The notes below the pieces were generated by a model. It did not search any database and was not told the DNA's origin. It saw only the letters and a program-made list of their open reading frames with translations. This document shows, piece after piece, positions 8,774-20,005 of a stretch of DNA of 64,000 bases; within the stretch, counting starts at the first letter, position 1; each line of letters opens with the position of its first letter. This DNA is from Sphingobium jiangsuense (GTDB lineage: Bacteria; Pseudomonadota; Alphaproteobacteria; Sphingomonadales; Sphingomonadaceae), in NCBI RefSeq assembly GCF_014196495.1, contig NZ_JACIDT010000003.1:310001-374000 (forward strand), read 5' to 3'. A program made the translations under genes and the position numbers.

Positions 8774-8811
8774 AAACGGGCCGTCAGTCCATAGGCTGGC
8801 GGCCCGTTTTT
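8774..8811 (+). terminator. rho-independent terminator after rplQ
   Basis: AAACGGGCCG-CAG pairs with CTG-CGGCCCGTTT around a short loop (one mismatch in the stem), followed by a T run to 8811. It closes the ribosomal operon. Confidence 0.93.
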
Positions 8812-8875
8812 GTCCGTTTTATCCAGGGGCGCCCGACAAGATCAAACAGGGCGCCTTCCAGCCGAGGGGAACATA

Positions 8876-11119
8876 ATGAAGCATGGGGTTTGGCTGCTTG
8901 TCGGGGCGGCCATGACGCTGGCGGCGTCGTCCGCCGGGGCGCAGAAGCCCGCCGAAGCGCGGGGGCCGGATGCGGCAGGTCCGGCCGTTTTCTCCTCCTC
9001 TTCTTCCCTCTCCGCCAAGGGCCAGGCCATGTCCGCGATCCGCTACCCCGTCACCCGCCGTCAGGATCTGGTCGAGGAGAAATTCGGCGTGGCCGTCGCC
9101 GACCCCTGGCGCTGGCTGGAGAACGACGTGCGCACCGACAAGGAGGTCGAGGCCTGGGTCGAGGCGCAGAATGCGGCGACCGCCCGCTATCTCGCCACCC
9201 TGCCGGGCCGCGACATATTGAAGGAGCGGATGCGCGCGCTCTACAGCTATGACCGCTATTCGGTGCCGCGCAAGGCGGGCAGCCGCTATTTCTACGCGCA
9301 TAACAGCGGGTTGCAGAACCAGTCGCCGCTCTATGTCCGCGACGGCCTGCACGGGAAGGAGCGGTTGCTGGTCGATCCCAACGGCTTCGCCAGGGACGGC
9401 GCGACCGCGCTCGCCGAGTGGGAGCCCGCGCCCGACGGCCGGCATCTGGTCTATGCGGTGCAGGACGGCGGCAGCGACTGGCGCACGCTGCATGTGCTGG
9501 ATGTGGACAGCGGCAGGATGCTCGCCGACCGCATCCGCTGGGTGAAGTTTTCGGGCCTCAGCTGGGACAAGGACGGCAGGGGCTTTTTCTACTCCCGCTT
9601 TCCGGAACCGGAGGAAGGCGCGGCCTTCCAGTCGCTCAACCGCGACAGCCGCATCTGGTATCATCGTCTCGGCACCGACCAGTCGGCGGACGAACTGGTC
9701 TATGCGACGCCGAGGCATCCGGGCTGGAATCACGCAGCGGAGGTGACGGACGACGGGCAATGGCTGGTCATCACCTCGTCCGAGGGCACCGACCCGCGTT
9801 ACGAGATCACCGTGATCGCGCTGGGCGAGGACAAGCGCAAGCCGCGCACCCTCGTTCGCGGCATGGACAATGAATGGCGCTTCGTCGGCAGCATCGGCAG
9901 CCAGATGTGGTTCCTGACCGACAAGGGCGCGCCGCGCGCACGGCTGGTGAAGCTGGACGCCGCGCGTCCGGGGCGCAAGCCGGTGGAGATCGTCGCCGAG
10001 CGCGCCGATACGCTGGCGGGCGCGTCGATGATCGGCAGCCGCATCGTCCTCGCCTATATGCGCAATGCCCAGTCCGAGGCGGAGCTGATCGAGCTGGACG
10101 GCAAGCGCGCGGGCGACGTGCCGCTGCCGGGGCTGGGCACGGCGGCGGGATTCGGCGGCAAGGCGGGCGATCCGGAGACCTTCTTCCACTTCTCCGGCTT
10201 CACCACGCCGGGCACCATCTATCGCTTCGACACCTCCACCCGCGCGCTGGAGGTGTTCGCGCAGCCGAAGCTGCCCTTCAACCCCGACGATTATGTCGAG
10301 GAACAGCTGTTCTACGCGTCGAAGGACGGCACCAAGGTGCCGATGTTCATCGTCCGCAAGAAGGCACTGGCAATGGGCCGCGTGGCCGCGCCGACGCTGC
10401 TCTACGGCTATGGCGGCTTCAACATCGCGCTGACGCCGGGCTTTTCGCCCACGCGCCTCGCCTGGCTGGAGCAGGGCGGGGTGCTGGCCATCGCCAATCT
10501 GCGCGGCGGCGGCGAGTTCGGCAAGGAATGGCATGAGGCCGGACGGCGCGCCAACAAGCAGAATGTGTTCGACGATTTCATCGCTGCGGGCGAATATCTG
10601 ATCGACAACGGCTATACCGGCAAGGATCAGCTGGCGATCGAGGGGCGTTCCAACGGCGGCCTGCTGGTGGGCGCGGTGACGAACCAGCGGCCCGACCTGT
10701 TCGCCGCCGCGCTGCCCGCCGTGGGCGTGATGGACATGCTGCGCTTCGACCAGTTCACCGCCGGTCGCTATTGGGTCGACGATTATGGCTATCCCGACCG
10801 GGAGGAGGATTTCCACATCCTGCGCGCCTATTCGCCCTATCATAATATCCGCGACGGAGTGGACTATCCGGCGATCCTCGTGACGACCGCGGATACGGAC
10901 GACCGGGTGGTGCCGGGGCACAGCTTCAAATATGCCGCCGCGTTGCAGGCCGCGAAGATCGGCGGCAAGCCGCACCTGATCCGCATCGAAACGCGCGCGG
11001 GCCACGGATCGGGCAAGCCCACCGACAAGGTGATCGACGAGTTCGCGGACAGCTATGCCTTCATCGCCCGCTGGACCGGCCTCGCCATCCGCCCGATCGG
11101 ACCGGGGAAGAGGGACTGA
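8876..11119 (+). CDS. prolyl oligopeptidase family serine peptidase (S9A), exported
   Basis: Cleaves short peptides, typically after proline. ATG 8876 follows AGGGGAACATA and gives a signal peptide (VWLLVGAAMTLAASSAGAQ, cleavage near residue 23), so it acts in the periplasm or is secreted. The N-terminal seven-bladed propeller domain begins near YPVTRRQDLVEEKFGVAVAD. The C-terminal alpha/beta hydrolase domain has the nucleophile in GRSNGG (Ser592), the acid region TADTDDRVVPGHS and His710 in RAGHGSG. Length 747 fits the family. A serine-rich stretch follows the signal peptide. It is monocistronic after the rplQ terminator. Confidence 0.93.
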   Translation: MKHGVWLLVGAAMTLAASSAGAQKPAEARGPDAAGPAVFSSSSSLSAKGQAMSAIRYPVTRRQDLVEEKFGVAVADPWRWLENDVRTDKEVEAWVEAQNAATARYLATLPGRDILKERMRALYSYDRYSVPRKAGSRYFYAHNSGLQNQSPLYVRDGLHGKERLLVDPNGFARDGATALAEWEPAPDGRHLVYAVQDGGSDWRTLHVLDVDSGRMLADRIRWVKFSGLSWDKDGRGFFYSRFPEPEEGAAFQSLNRDSRIWYHRLGTDQSADELVYATPRHPGWNHAAEVTDDGQWLVITSSEGTDPRYEITVIALGEDKRKPRTLVRGMDNEWRFVGSIGSQMWFLTDKGAPRARLVKLDAARPGRKPVEIVAERADTLAGASMIGSRIVLAYMRNAQSEAELIELDGKRAGDVPLPGLGTAAGFGGKAGDPETFFHFSGFTTPGTIYRFDTSTRALEVFAQPKLPFNPDDYVEEQLFYASKDGTKVPMFIVRKKALAMGRVAAPTLLYGYGGFNIALTPGFSPTRLAWLEQGGVLAIANLRGGGEFGKEWHEAGRRANKQNVFDDFIAAGEYLIDNGYTGKDQLAIEGRSNGGLLVGAVTNQRPDLFAAALPAVGVMDMLRFDQFTAGRYWVDDYGYPDREEDFHILRAYSPYHNIRDGVDYPAILVTTADTDDRVVPGHSFKYAAALQAAKIGGKPHLIRIETRAGHGSGKPTDKVIDEFADSYAFIARWTGLAIRPIGPGKRD

Positions 11120-11237
11120 CAGGAGTTTACACAATCCCGCCCGCGCGCCGGGCGTCGTTCAGAATGCGGACAGCCGCGCGGGTATAAAATGCCTTGTTGA
11201 AGCGCCCATCATGGGCGGGCGGGAAAGGAATGGAACC

Positions 11238-11834
11238 ATGTCCGGTTCGAAGATGCGGTGGATTGCGGGCGCGGTGAGCGCGGCCGCGCTCGTCATGGGC
11301 AGCGTCGCCCCGGCGGCGGCGCGCGGGCCTGGTGGCTGGGGGCAGGGCGGCTGGAGCCAAAGCAATTGGGGATCACGCGGCTGGGGCGGCTATCGCCATC
11401 GCGATCGCGGGCTGAACGGAGGCGAGATCATCGGCATCGCCGCGTTGATCGGCGCGGTGGCGGTGATCGCCAGTTCGGCCTCGAAGAACGGCAAGAGCCG
11501 CTCCTCCTACCCGGACGACCGCGATTATCGCGACTCGCGCGACTATCCCGATGACGATGCCTATGTCCCCTCCGGTGCGGCGATGAGCGCGGATCAGGCG
11601 GCGGACGCCTGCGCGCTCGCCGTGCGCGACAAGGTTGAGGGCGAGCAGGGCGGCTATGCGCAGATCCTCGACATCACCGAGCCCCGCGCCGCCGGGCAGG
11701 ACGGCTGGGCCGTCGACGGCCGGGTGGAGCGCCGCTCCGGCTATCGCGGCGGCGGCGGAGAGGTACGGCGCTTTTCCTGCGACGTGCAGGGCAGCCGGGT
11801 GGCGGAGGTCTATATCTCCCGCGATGCGGGTTAA
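11238..11834 (+). CDS. small exported/membrane protein of unknown function
   Basis: A 198-residue protein starting at ATG 11238 after a GGAATGGAACC stretch; a much longer in-frame opening would run into the preceding gene. It has a signal peptide (MRWIAGAVSAAALVMGSVAPAAA), a Gly/Trp-rich segment (GGWGQGGWSQSNWGSRGWGG), one hydrophobic helix (GEIIGIAALIGAVAVIASS), an Asp/Tyr/Arg stretch and a C-terminal globular part with conserved-looking Cys residues (ADACALAVRDKVEG, FSCDVQG). The layout recalls small envelope proteins common in sphingomonads. I cannot assign a function. guaA follows after 90 nt. Confidence 0.75.
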   Translation: MSGSKMRWIAGAVSAAALVMGSVAPAAARGPGGWGQGGWSQSNWGSRGWGGYRHRDRGLNGGEIIGIAALIGAVAVIASSASKNGKSRSSYPDDRDYRDSRDYPDDDAYVPSGAAMSADQAADACALAVRDKVEGEQGGYAQILDITEPRAAGQDGWAVDGRVERRSGYRGGGGEVRRFSCDVQGSRVAEVYISRDAG

Positions 11835-11924
11835 GGCTTAATCGGCGAGCGGCACTGGACAGGGACGGGCGAGGGGCTTAACCGGCACTTCCATCCGCCC
11901 TTCCAGTCGAGAAAGCCGATTCCC

Positions 11925-13484
<1,560 letters not shown>

Positions 13485-13567
13485 GCCCGGCCGCTTCAGC
13501 GACGGCGGACAGGAAGAGGCATTGCCCCGAATCCGTTCAGGAAGCAGGCGCGCTCCATCCGGCGCCC

Positions 13568-14557
13568 TTATAAGGGAATATCATCTTCCCCGGCGATCAC
13601 CGTCAGCGCCTGGCCGGTGTCGCCCTGCCGCAGGCTGTCGATGGTGACGACGGCGGTGGCGCCGGGCTGGAGTATGCCCGCCAGCGCGCGGCGGAAGCGT
13701 TCGGGCATGTGCAGCCGCGCCCGGTCCTCCGCGCTGACGTCCGCCGCGACACCCTTCTGCCCCGGCAGGGCGATGCGGAGCCAGTGGAACGCCTCGCCCT
13801 CAACCTTTTGCAGCGTATAGGCGGCGGGCTCCGTCACCGGTCCGTCGATGGAGATAGGCGCGGAGCCGATCTCCACCCCGTTGCGTAGCACGACCATGCG
13901 CCGGTCGGCGGCGCTCAGCACGATGGAAATCGGCCCCTGCGGCGACAATTCGGGTTTCCATATGCCTCTGCCCTCGGGCTTTTTCCCCGGCGGCGTCCGG
14001 GTGAGCAGGCCGGGATCGGGGGCGATGCGGGGAACCGCCTCTTCCTCGGTTATGAGGACCGTCAGCCCCAGCCGGGTCACGCCGTACAGCTTCTGCGCGA
14101 ACGCCATGGGCAGGCGGATGCAGCCATGCGAGGCGGGATAGCCCGGCAGATTGCCCGCATGTATCGCGATGCCGTCCCATGTCAGCCGCTGCATATAGGG
14201 CATGGGCGCGCTGTTATAGAGGTTGGATTTGTGATCCACCCGCTTTTGCAGGATGGTGAAGACGCCGGTGGGCGTCGCATGGCCTTCCTTGCCCGTGGAT
14301 ACGGTGGAAATGCCGATGGGCACACCGTTGCGATAGACGAAGGCGCGTTGCCGGGCGAGGCTGACGACGATGATGACGGGTCCGTCCGGCGCGACCTCCG
14401 GCGCCCAGAGATAATCGCCGGGCTTCATGACCTGCACTGTCCTGACGGTGGAGGGATCGGTCAGCGAAATCTGCGCCCATGCGGGCGAGGCCAGCGTGGC
14501 GGCGGCCCCCGCCAGTCCGGCGATCACGGCGCGGCGGTCGATGGGCGCGGTCTTCAT
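13568..14557 (-). CDS. L,D-transpeptidase (YkuD family), exported
   Basis: Forms 3-3 peptidoglycan cross-links or attaches proteins to peptidoglycan. The start ATG 14557 overlaps the ATPase stop (ATGA). An Arg-Arg pair then AVIAGLAGAAATLASPAWAQ forms the export signal. The YkuD domain (about 60-175) has IHAGNLPGY and the catalytic motif SHGCIRLP with Cys146. The C-terminal half (about 200-329) repeats a related beta module, beginning ISIVLSAADRRMVVLRNGVE much like VIIVVSLARQRAFVYRNGVP of the catalytic domain, but without the SHGC motif. Translational coupling to the ATPase links wall remodelling to ion transport. Confidence 0.9.
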   Translation of the reverse strand: MKTAPIDRRAVIAGLAGAAATLASPAWAQISLTDPSTVRTVQVMKPGDYLWAPEVAPDGPVIIVVSLARQRAFVYRNGVPIGISTVSTGKEGHATPTGVFTILQKRVDHKSNLYNSAPMPYMQRLTWDGIAIHAGNLPGYPASHGCIRLPMAFAQKLYGVTRLGLTVLITEEEAVPRIAPDPGLLTRTPPGKKPEGRGIWKPELSPQGPISIVLSAADRRMVVLRNGVEIGSAPISIDGPVTEPAAYTLQKVEGEAFHWLRIALPGQKGVAADVSAEDRARLHMPERFRRALAGILQPGATAVVTIDSLRQGDTGQALTVIAGEDDIPL

Positions 14558-17232
14558 CCCAGTTCCCTGAACCATTGCAGCTTGCGCATCAGGATCTTCT
14601 CCCCTTCCAGCAGCAGGAACAGCAGCGCCCCGATGGCGATGATGAGCGCGCCTTCGGCCAGGCTCAGCGGGCGGCTTTCGAACAGATCGTGCATGAACGG
14701 GGCGTAGGTGAACAGCAGCTGCGCCAGCACGACGATGGCGATGGCCAGCAGCACCGCCGGCGTGCCGAGCGCGCCGCGCCAGCTGAGCGAATGCATATGC
14801 AGATAGCGCACGTTGAACAGGTAGAAAATCTCCGCGACGACCAGCATGTTGACCACCATGGTCCGCGCGGTCTCGATGCTTTCCCCCCGGCCCAGCGTGA
14901 AGAAGAACAGGCCCAGCGCCACCGCCGCGAACAGCGCCGACACCAGCGCGATGCGCCAGATCAGGAAGGGCGAAAGCAGTGGTGCGTTGGCGGGGCGCGG
15001 GCGCCGCCGCATCGTGCCCGGCTCGGTCGGCTCGAACGCGAGCACCAGCCCCAGCGTGCTCGCCAGCACGAGGTTGATCCACAATATCTGCGTCGCCGTC
15101 ATCGGCAGCGCGAAGCCCAGCAATATGGCGAGGATCACCGCCACGCTCTCGCCGCCATTGGTCGGCAACGTCCAGGAAATCACCTTGCGGATATTGTCGT
15201 AGACGGTCCGGCCTTCGCGCACGGCGGCGACGATGGACGCGAAATTATCGTCGAGCAGCACCATCTCGGCGGCTTCCTTCGCGGCCTCCGTGCCCTTGCG
15301 CCCCATCGCGGTGCCGACATCGGCCTGCTTGAGCGAGGGCGCGTCGTTCACCCCGTCGCCGGTCATCGCGACGATCAGCCCGTGCGACTGGAGCGCGCGG
15401 ACGATGCGCAGCTTGTGTTCCGGACTGGTGCGGGCGAACACGTCGGTCGACAGCACCCGCGCGGCCAGTTCCTCGTCGGACAGCGCGTCGACATCGGTGC
15501 CGGTCAGCGCCTGCGGGTTCTCCGCCAGATCGAGCTGGCGGGCGATGGCAAGGGCGGTGCCCGCATGGTCGCCGGTTATCATCTTGACCGCGATCCCCGC
15601 AGAGCGGCATTCGGCGATGGCGGCGCGGGCCTCTTCTCGCGGGGGATCGATGAAGCCCATCAGGCCGAGAAACTCCACCCCCTCCGCCATGTCGTCGAAG
15701 CCGAGGCGGTTGCCGTCGCCCTCAACCGCCCTGGCGGCGAAGCCGAGCAGCCGTTCGCCCCGGTCGGCCGCGGCGGCGATGCGCGCCTCCCATGAGGAGG
15801 AGTCGATCCCGGCCATCGCCAATATCGCTTCGGGCGCGCCCTTGATGAAGATCATGCGCTTGCCGTCGGATCGGCGGTTGAGCGTCGCCATAAAGCGATA
15901 GGCGGCATCGAACGGAATTTCGTCGAGCCGTTCCCACTCGCCCCGCTCATGATCGGGGCTGATGCCGGCCTTCATCGCGAGCGCGACCAGCGCGCCTTCC
16001 ATCGGGTCGCCGTCCACCCGCCAATGGCCGTCCTCCGCCTTCAGCACCGCGTCGTTGCACAGCAGGCCGCAGCGGACGATATCCGCCGCGCGGGCGATGG
16101 CGGCGGCGTCGTCCTCGTCGTCGCCGTCATTGGTCAGCCCGCCCTCCGGCGCATAGCCGGACCCGCCGACCGACAGCTCCACCCCGTCGATCAGAACATG
16201 GCGCACCGTCATCTCGTTGCGGGTCAGCGTGCCGGTCTTGTCCGAGCAGATGACCGAGGTGGCGCCCAGCGTTTCGACGGCGGGCAGGCGGCGGATCACC
16301 GCGTTGCGCGCCGCCATGCGCTGCACGCCGATCGCCAGCGTGATGGTGATGACAGCGAGCAGTCCCTCCGGCACCACGCCCACGGCGAGCGCGACGACGG
16401 CGATCAGCGCGTCGATCCAGTGGAAATCGCGGATATGGATGGCGAAGAGCAGCAGCAGGAAGGCGGCGGCCAGCACGAACCAGGTGAAGCGCCGCCCGAA
16501 CTGGTTGATCTGGCGCAGCAGCGGGGTCGTCTTCATCTCCACCGCCTGAAGCAGCCCGCTGATCCGTCCGATCTGCGTGCGCGGCCCGGTTTCCGCGACG
16601 ACGCCCATCGCCTGGCCCGCGGCCACCAGCGTGCCGGAAAAGGCCATGCTGCTCCGGTCGCCGGGGGCGGCGTCGGCGGGGACGGGCGGCTCATGCTTTT
16701 CGGCGGCGACCGATTCCCCGGTCAGCGGCGCCTCGTCGATCAGCAGGCCGCGCGCGCGCAGCAGGCGCAGGTCGGCGGGCACGCGGTCCCCGGCCTCCAG
16801 CAGCACGATGTCGCCGGGCACGAGATCCGGCACCGCGATCGTGCGCCGCGCGCCGTCGCGCAGCACCCGCGCATGGGGCGCGATCATGTCGCGGATCGCG
16901 CCCAGCGCCTGCTCGGCCCGCCCTTCCTGGATGAAACCGACCACCGCGTTCACCAGCACCACGGTCAGCACGACCGCCGCGTCGATATGATGGTCGAGCA
17001 GCATCGCCGCGATCGCGGCGGCGATCAGGAAATAGATGAGGCTGTTATTGAACTGGGCCAGGAACCGCCGCAGCGGGGAGACGGGCTTTGCCGCCGGCAG
17101 CGCGTTGGGGCCGTGGCGCCGCAGCCGCTGCTCCGCCTCCGCGCCGGTGAGCCCTGCGGTGCTGCTTTCCAGCGCCTTCAGCGCCTCTTCAGCCGGCAGG
17201 GCATGCCATGTCCGTTCGCTATTGTCCGTCAT
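14554..17232 (-). CDS. cation-transporting P-type ATPase, type II
   Basis: An 892-residue inner-membrane ion pump. Actuator motif TGES is at 171-174, membrane helix 4 has VVPEGL (287-291), and the phosphorylated Asp331 is in CSDKTGTLT. The hinge GDGVNDAPSLKQADVGTAMG is intact. These fit the Ca/Na-ATPase (P2) group. Helix 6 reads WINLVLASTLGLVLAFEP, without the Asp found there in SERCA-type Ca pumps, so the ion is uncertain; the wording resembles mycobacterial CtpF-like pumps. It follows mrpG by 1 nt and overlaps the transpeptidase start, so it is the seventh gene of the mrp operon. Confidence 0.93.
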   Translation of the reverse strand: MTDNSERTWHALPAEEALKALESSTAGLTGAEAEQRLRRHGPNALPAAKPVSPLRRFLAQFNNSLIYFLIAAAIAAMLLDHHIDAAVVLTVVLVNAVVGFIQEGRAEQALGAIRDMIAPHARVLRDGARRTIAVPDLVPGDIVLLEAGDRVPADLRLLRARGLLIDEAPLTGESVAAEKHEPPVPADAAPGDRSSMAFSGTLVAAGQAMGVVAETGPRTQIGRISGLLQAVEMKTTPLLRQINQFGRRFTWFVLAAAFLLLLFAIHIRDFHWIDALIAVVALAVGVVPEGLLAVITITLAIGVQRMAARNAVIRRLPAVETLGATSVICSDKTGTLTRNEMTVRHVLIDGVELSVGGSGYAPEGGLTNDGDDEDDAAAIARAADIVRCGLLCNDAVLKAEDGHWRVDGDPMEGALVALAMKAGISPDHERGEWERLDEIPFDAAYRFMATLNRRSDGKRMIFIKGAPEAILAMAGIDSSSWEARIAAAADRGERLLGFAARAVEGDGNRLGFDDMAEGVEFLGLMGFIDPPREEARAAIAECRSAGIAVKMITGDHAGTALAIARQLDLAENPQALTGTDVDALSDEELAARVLSTDVFARTSPEHKLRIVRALQSHGLIVAMTGDGVNDAPSLKQADVGTAMGRKGTEAAKEAAEMVLLDDNFASIVAAVREGRTVYDNIRKVISWTLPTNGGESVAVILAILLGFALPMTATQILWINLVLASTLGLVLAFEPTEPGTMRRRPRPANAPLLSPFLIWRIALVSALFAAVALGLFFFTLGRGESIETARTMVVNMLVVAEIFYLFNVRYLHMHSLSWRGALGTPAVLLAIAIVVLAQLLFTYAPFMHDLFESRPLSLAEGALIIAIGALLFLLLEGEKILMRKLQWFRELG

Positions 17233-17233
17233 G

Positions 17234-17614
17234 TCAAGCCTTTTCGGCGGGGTTGGCGGGCCTTTCCTGCCCGGTGTCGGGCGGCGTTTCGGGGTTGCCT
17301 TCCACCCGGTCGCGATAGAGCGCCGCGCGGGCGAGCAGCATCAGCGTGACCGGCGTGGTCACGGTGAGGAACAGCGCGATCAGCACCTCATGCAGCACCG
17401 CGCGTGTTTCGAGCACCGAAAAGCAGAGCATCGAGGCGATCAGGATGCAGCCCGCGCCCAGCGTCGCGCCGAGCGTGGGCGCATGGACGCGCTGATAGAA
17501 GGATCGCAGGCGCAGCAGCCCCAGAGCCCCCGTCAGCGTCAGCAGCGAGCCGGTCAGCAGCAGCAGCGCCGTTATCAGCGCCGCCCAGAGCGGCAGGTCC
17601 GGAGCCTGCATCAT
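17234..17614 (-). CDS. mrpG: Mrp/Pha-type Na+/H+ antiporter subunit G
   Basis: A small subunit of the multisubunit cation/proton antiporter, 126 residues. ATG 17614 overlaps the mrpF stop (ATGA). Three hydrophobic segments are visible, with the family pattern LLTGSLLTLTGALGLLRLRS-FYQRVHAPTLGATLG and the late VTTPVTLMLLARAALYR. A Pro/Glu-rich hydrophilic tail ends the protein. Confidence 0.93.
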   Translation of the reverse strand: MMQAPDLPLWAALITALLLLTGSLLTLTGALGLLRLRSFYQRVHAPTLGATLGAGCILIASMLCFSVLETRAVLHEVLIALFLTVTTPVTLMLLARAALYRDRVEGNPETPPDTGQERPANPAEKA

Positions 17615-17892
17615 TCGATCACCTCGCCGCGCATCAGGAATTTGGACAGGGCGACGGTGCTGGCGAAGCCCAGCATCGCGATGATGAGCGCGGTTTCGAA
17701 ATAGAGCGCGCGGCCGGTCTGGATGCCGAAGGTGAGCAGCAGCATCATGACGATGGCGTAGAGTGTGTCGAGCCCCAGCACCCTGTCCTGCGCGCGCGGG
17801 CCGCGGATCAGCCGCCCCAGCGCGCACAGCATCGCGAAGCCCAGCACGATCTGCGCGCAGGTGATCGCCCAGGCGAGGAAAAGGGCGCTCAT
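17611..17892 (-). CDS. mrpF: Mrp/Pha-type Na+/H+ antiporter subunit F
   Basis: A 93-residue subunit with three membrane helices and the conserved RLIRGPRAQDRVLGLDTLYA, in which the Asp is characteristic of MrpF. It overlaps mrpE and mrpG by 4 nt each, so the subunits are translated together. Confidence 0.94.
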   Translation of the reverse strand: MSALFLAWAITCAQIVLGFAMLCALGRLIRGPRAQDRVLGLDTLYAIVMMLLLTFGIQTGRALYFETALIIAMLGFASTVALSKFLMRGEVIE

Positions 17893-18377
17893 GGGAAAAT
17901 CTCCATCAACAGCTTTTCATAGCGGTTCTTGATGAGGGCGATCCATTGCTCCTCATCCACAAGGTCGAGCACATGGATCAGCAGGCTGCCCCGCGCGGAA
18001 TCGAACTGCACCCACAGCGTGCCCGGCGTGGCGGTGATGATGACCGCCAGCAGCGCGAGGCCGTGGCGGCTGCGCATGTCGATCGGAATGCGGATGAAGC
18101 CGGACATGCCCCGGTCGGTGCGGCCGGTCAGGATGATGCGCGCGACCGCGATGTTGGAGCGGATGATGTCGTAAAGGACGATCCCCGCCAGCCGGACCAC
18201 CGCGCCGGTCAGGCGGTACTTCACCGGTTCCGGGCGCAGCACGGTGAAGAGGCGCGTCGCCACCAGCGCCACCAGCACGCCCATGAGGATGGAGCCGGGC
18301 GCGACCGACTGGACGAGCAGCAGCCACATCGCCAGAAGGCACAGCGTCAGCAGCGGAAAGGCGAGCCAGCGGGTCAT
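17889..18377 (-). CDS. mrpE: Mrp/Pha-type Na+/H+ antiporter subunit E
   Basis: A 162-residue subunit starting MTRWLAFPLLTLCLLAMWLL at ATG 18377, overlapping the mrpD stop by 4 nt. It has two N-terminal helices, then the family pattern DIIRSNIAVARIILTG, ITATPGTLWVQ and a hydrophilic C-terminus. MrpE is needed for full antiport activity in characterised systems. Confidence 0.93.
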   Translation of the reverse strand: MTRWLAFPLLTLCLLAMWLLLVQSVAPGSILMGVLVALVATRLFTVLRPEPVKYRLTGAVVRLAGIVLYDIIRSNIAVARIILTGRTDRGMSGFIRIPIDMRSRHGLALLAVIITATPGTLWVQFDSARGSLLIHVLDLVDEEQWIALIKNRYEKLLMEIFP

Positions 18378-20005
18378 CGTCTTCTCTCCGGCGGCTGGAG
18401 CGCGGGGTCGAGCACGGCGCCCGCATAGCGGCCGGGATCGTGCAGGGCGGCCGCGGTATCCTTCATATAGCGGGTGACGGGCCCCGCGCCGATGACGAGC
18501 GCGAGGCACAGCGCGAGCAGCAGCGCGATCGGCATCGCCTCGACCACGCGCAGATGCGCCTGCGGCCGGTCGACCGGCACCCACAGCAGGCTGATGCCCG
18601 CCCGCGTCATCGCGATGAGGGTCGCGAGGCCGGAAAGGAGAATGGCGGCGATCGCCGTCCAGCCGCCCGTCCCCATCGCGGGCAGGCCCGAAAGCATGCC
18701 GTCGATGATCGCGAACTTGGCGATGAAGCCGGAGAGCGGCGGCAGGCCGGCCATCAGCAGCGCGCAGAAGATGAAGGCGCTGCCCAGCAGGGCGATGGTG
18801 GCGGGGATGACGATGCCGATCTCGTCCTCCTCTTCCTCCGCCTCATATTCCTCCATCAGCAGGCCGGGCTCGTCATCCTCGAACACCGGCTCGCTCTGGC
18901 GCTGGGCGGCTTCCCGGTCGATGTCGGCGGCGCGCTCCACCGGCTCTATCAGCAGATACATCGCGCATACGCCGAGCGTCGAGCTGACCAGATAGAGCAG
19001 CGCGCCCGCCAGCACCGGCGCGCTGCCGGTGCCGGTCGCGACCAGCAGCGTGCCCGACGAGAGCAATATATAGGACCCGCCGATGCCGGACAGGCGGCTG
19101 GCCGCGAGCATGCCGATCGCGCCGAACGCCATCGTCGCGAGCCCGCCCGCCATCAGCCATTCGTTCGCGAAACCGGCGGCAAGGCCCGATGCCGGGCCGA
19201 AGGCGAGCGCGCTCAGGCGGACGATCGCATAGATGCCGACCTTGCTCATGATCGCGAAGGTGGCGGCGACCGGCGCGGCGGCGGCGGCATAGGTGGGGGT
19301 GAGCCAGAAGCCGAGCGGCCACATGCCCGCCTTCACGAAGAAGGCGATGGAGAGGATCGCCGCGCCGCTTTCCAGCAGCACGAGTTCCTGCCCCGCCAGC
19401 ACCGGCACGCGCACCGCCAGGTCGGCCATGTTGAGCGTGCCCGTCACCGCATAGATGAGCGCGATGCCGATGAGGAAGAGCAGCGAGGTGGCGATGTTGA
19501 TCGCGACATAATGCAGGCTGGCCTTGGTCCGCTCCACGCCCGATCCGTGCAGCGCGAGGCCGTAGGACGCGGCCAGCATCACTTCGAAGAAGACGAACAG
19601 GTTGAACAGGTCGCCGGTCAGGAACGCGCCGTTGACGCCCATCGTCAGCAGCAGGAACAGCGGGTGGAAGCGCGGCCCCGCCCGGTCCCACCGCGCCAGC
19701 GCATAGAAGAGCGTGCACAGGCCGATGCTCGCCGAGAGCAGCAGCATCAGCGCGCTCAGCCGGTCGACGACCAAGGTGATGGCGAAGGGTGCGGGCCAGT
19801 TGCCGAGGCGGTAGGCCAGCGGCGCGCCGCCCGGCGCATCCACCATGGTCAGCAGGGCGATGGCCACCCCCGCCAGCGCGGAGAGGGTGGCGAGGCTGAT
19901 GAGGCGCTTGAGCCAGCGCCGCCGCTCGCTCAGCACCAGCATGAAGGCGGCGGCGAGCAGCGGCAGCAGGATCGGGGCGATGACGAGATGGTCGGCGGGC
20001 GACAT
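18374..20005 (-). CDS. mrpD: Mrp/Pha-type Na+/H+ antiporter subunit D
   Basis: Homologous to the proton-pumping complex I subunits NuoL/M/N. The 543-residue protein starts MSPADHLVIAPILLPLLAAA and has about 14 helices. TMGVNGAFLTGDLFNLFVFFEVML carries the conserved ion-path residues, and KAGMWPLGFWLTPTYAAAAA the key Lys. Unusual is a cytoplasmic-looking acidic insert near residues 370-405, with a run EEYEAEEEEDE. It begins within the mrpC stop (TGATG). Confidence 0.95.
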   Translation of the reverse strand: MSPADHLVIAPILLPLLAAAFMLVLSERRRWLKRLISLATLSALAGVAIALLTMVDAPGGAPLAYRLGNWPAPFAITLVVDRLSALMLLLSASIGLCTLFYALARWDRAGPRFHPLFLLLTMGVNGAFLTGDLFNLFVFFEVMLAASYGLALHGSGVERTKASLHYVAINIATSLLFLIGIALIYAVTGTLNMADLAVRVPVLAGQELVLLESGAAILSIAFFVKAGMWPLGFWLTPTYAAAAAPVAATFAIMSKVGIYAIVRLSALAFGPASGLAAGFANEWLMAGGLATMAFGAIGMLAASRLSGIGGSYILLSSGTLLVATGTGSAPVLAGALLYLVSSTLGVCAMYLLIEPVERAADIDREAAQRQSEPVFEDDEPGLLMEEYEAEEEEDEIGIVIPATIALLGSAFIFCALLMAGLPPLSGFIAKFAIIDGMLSGLPAMGTGGWTAIAAILLSGLATLIAMTRAGISLLWVPVDRPQAHLRVVEAMPIALLLALCLALVIGAGPVTRYMKDTAAALHDPGRYAGAVLDPALQPPERRR

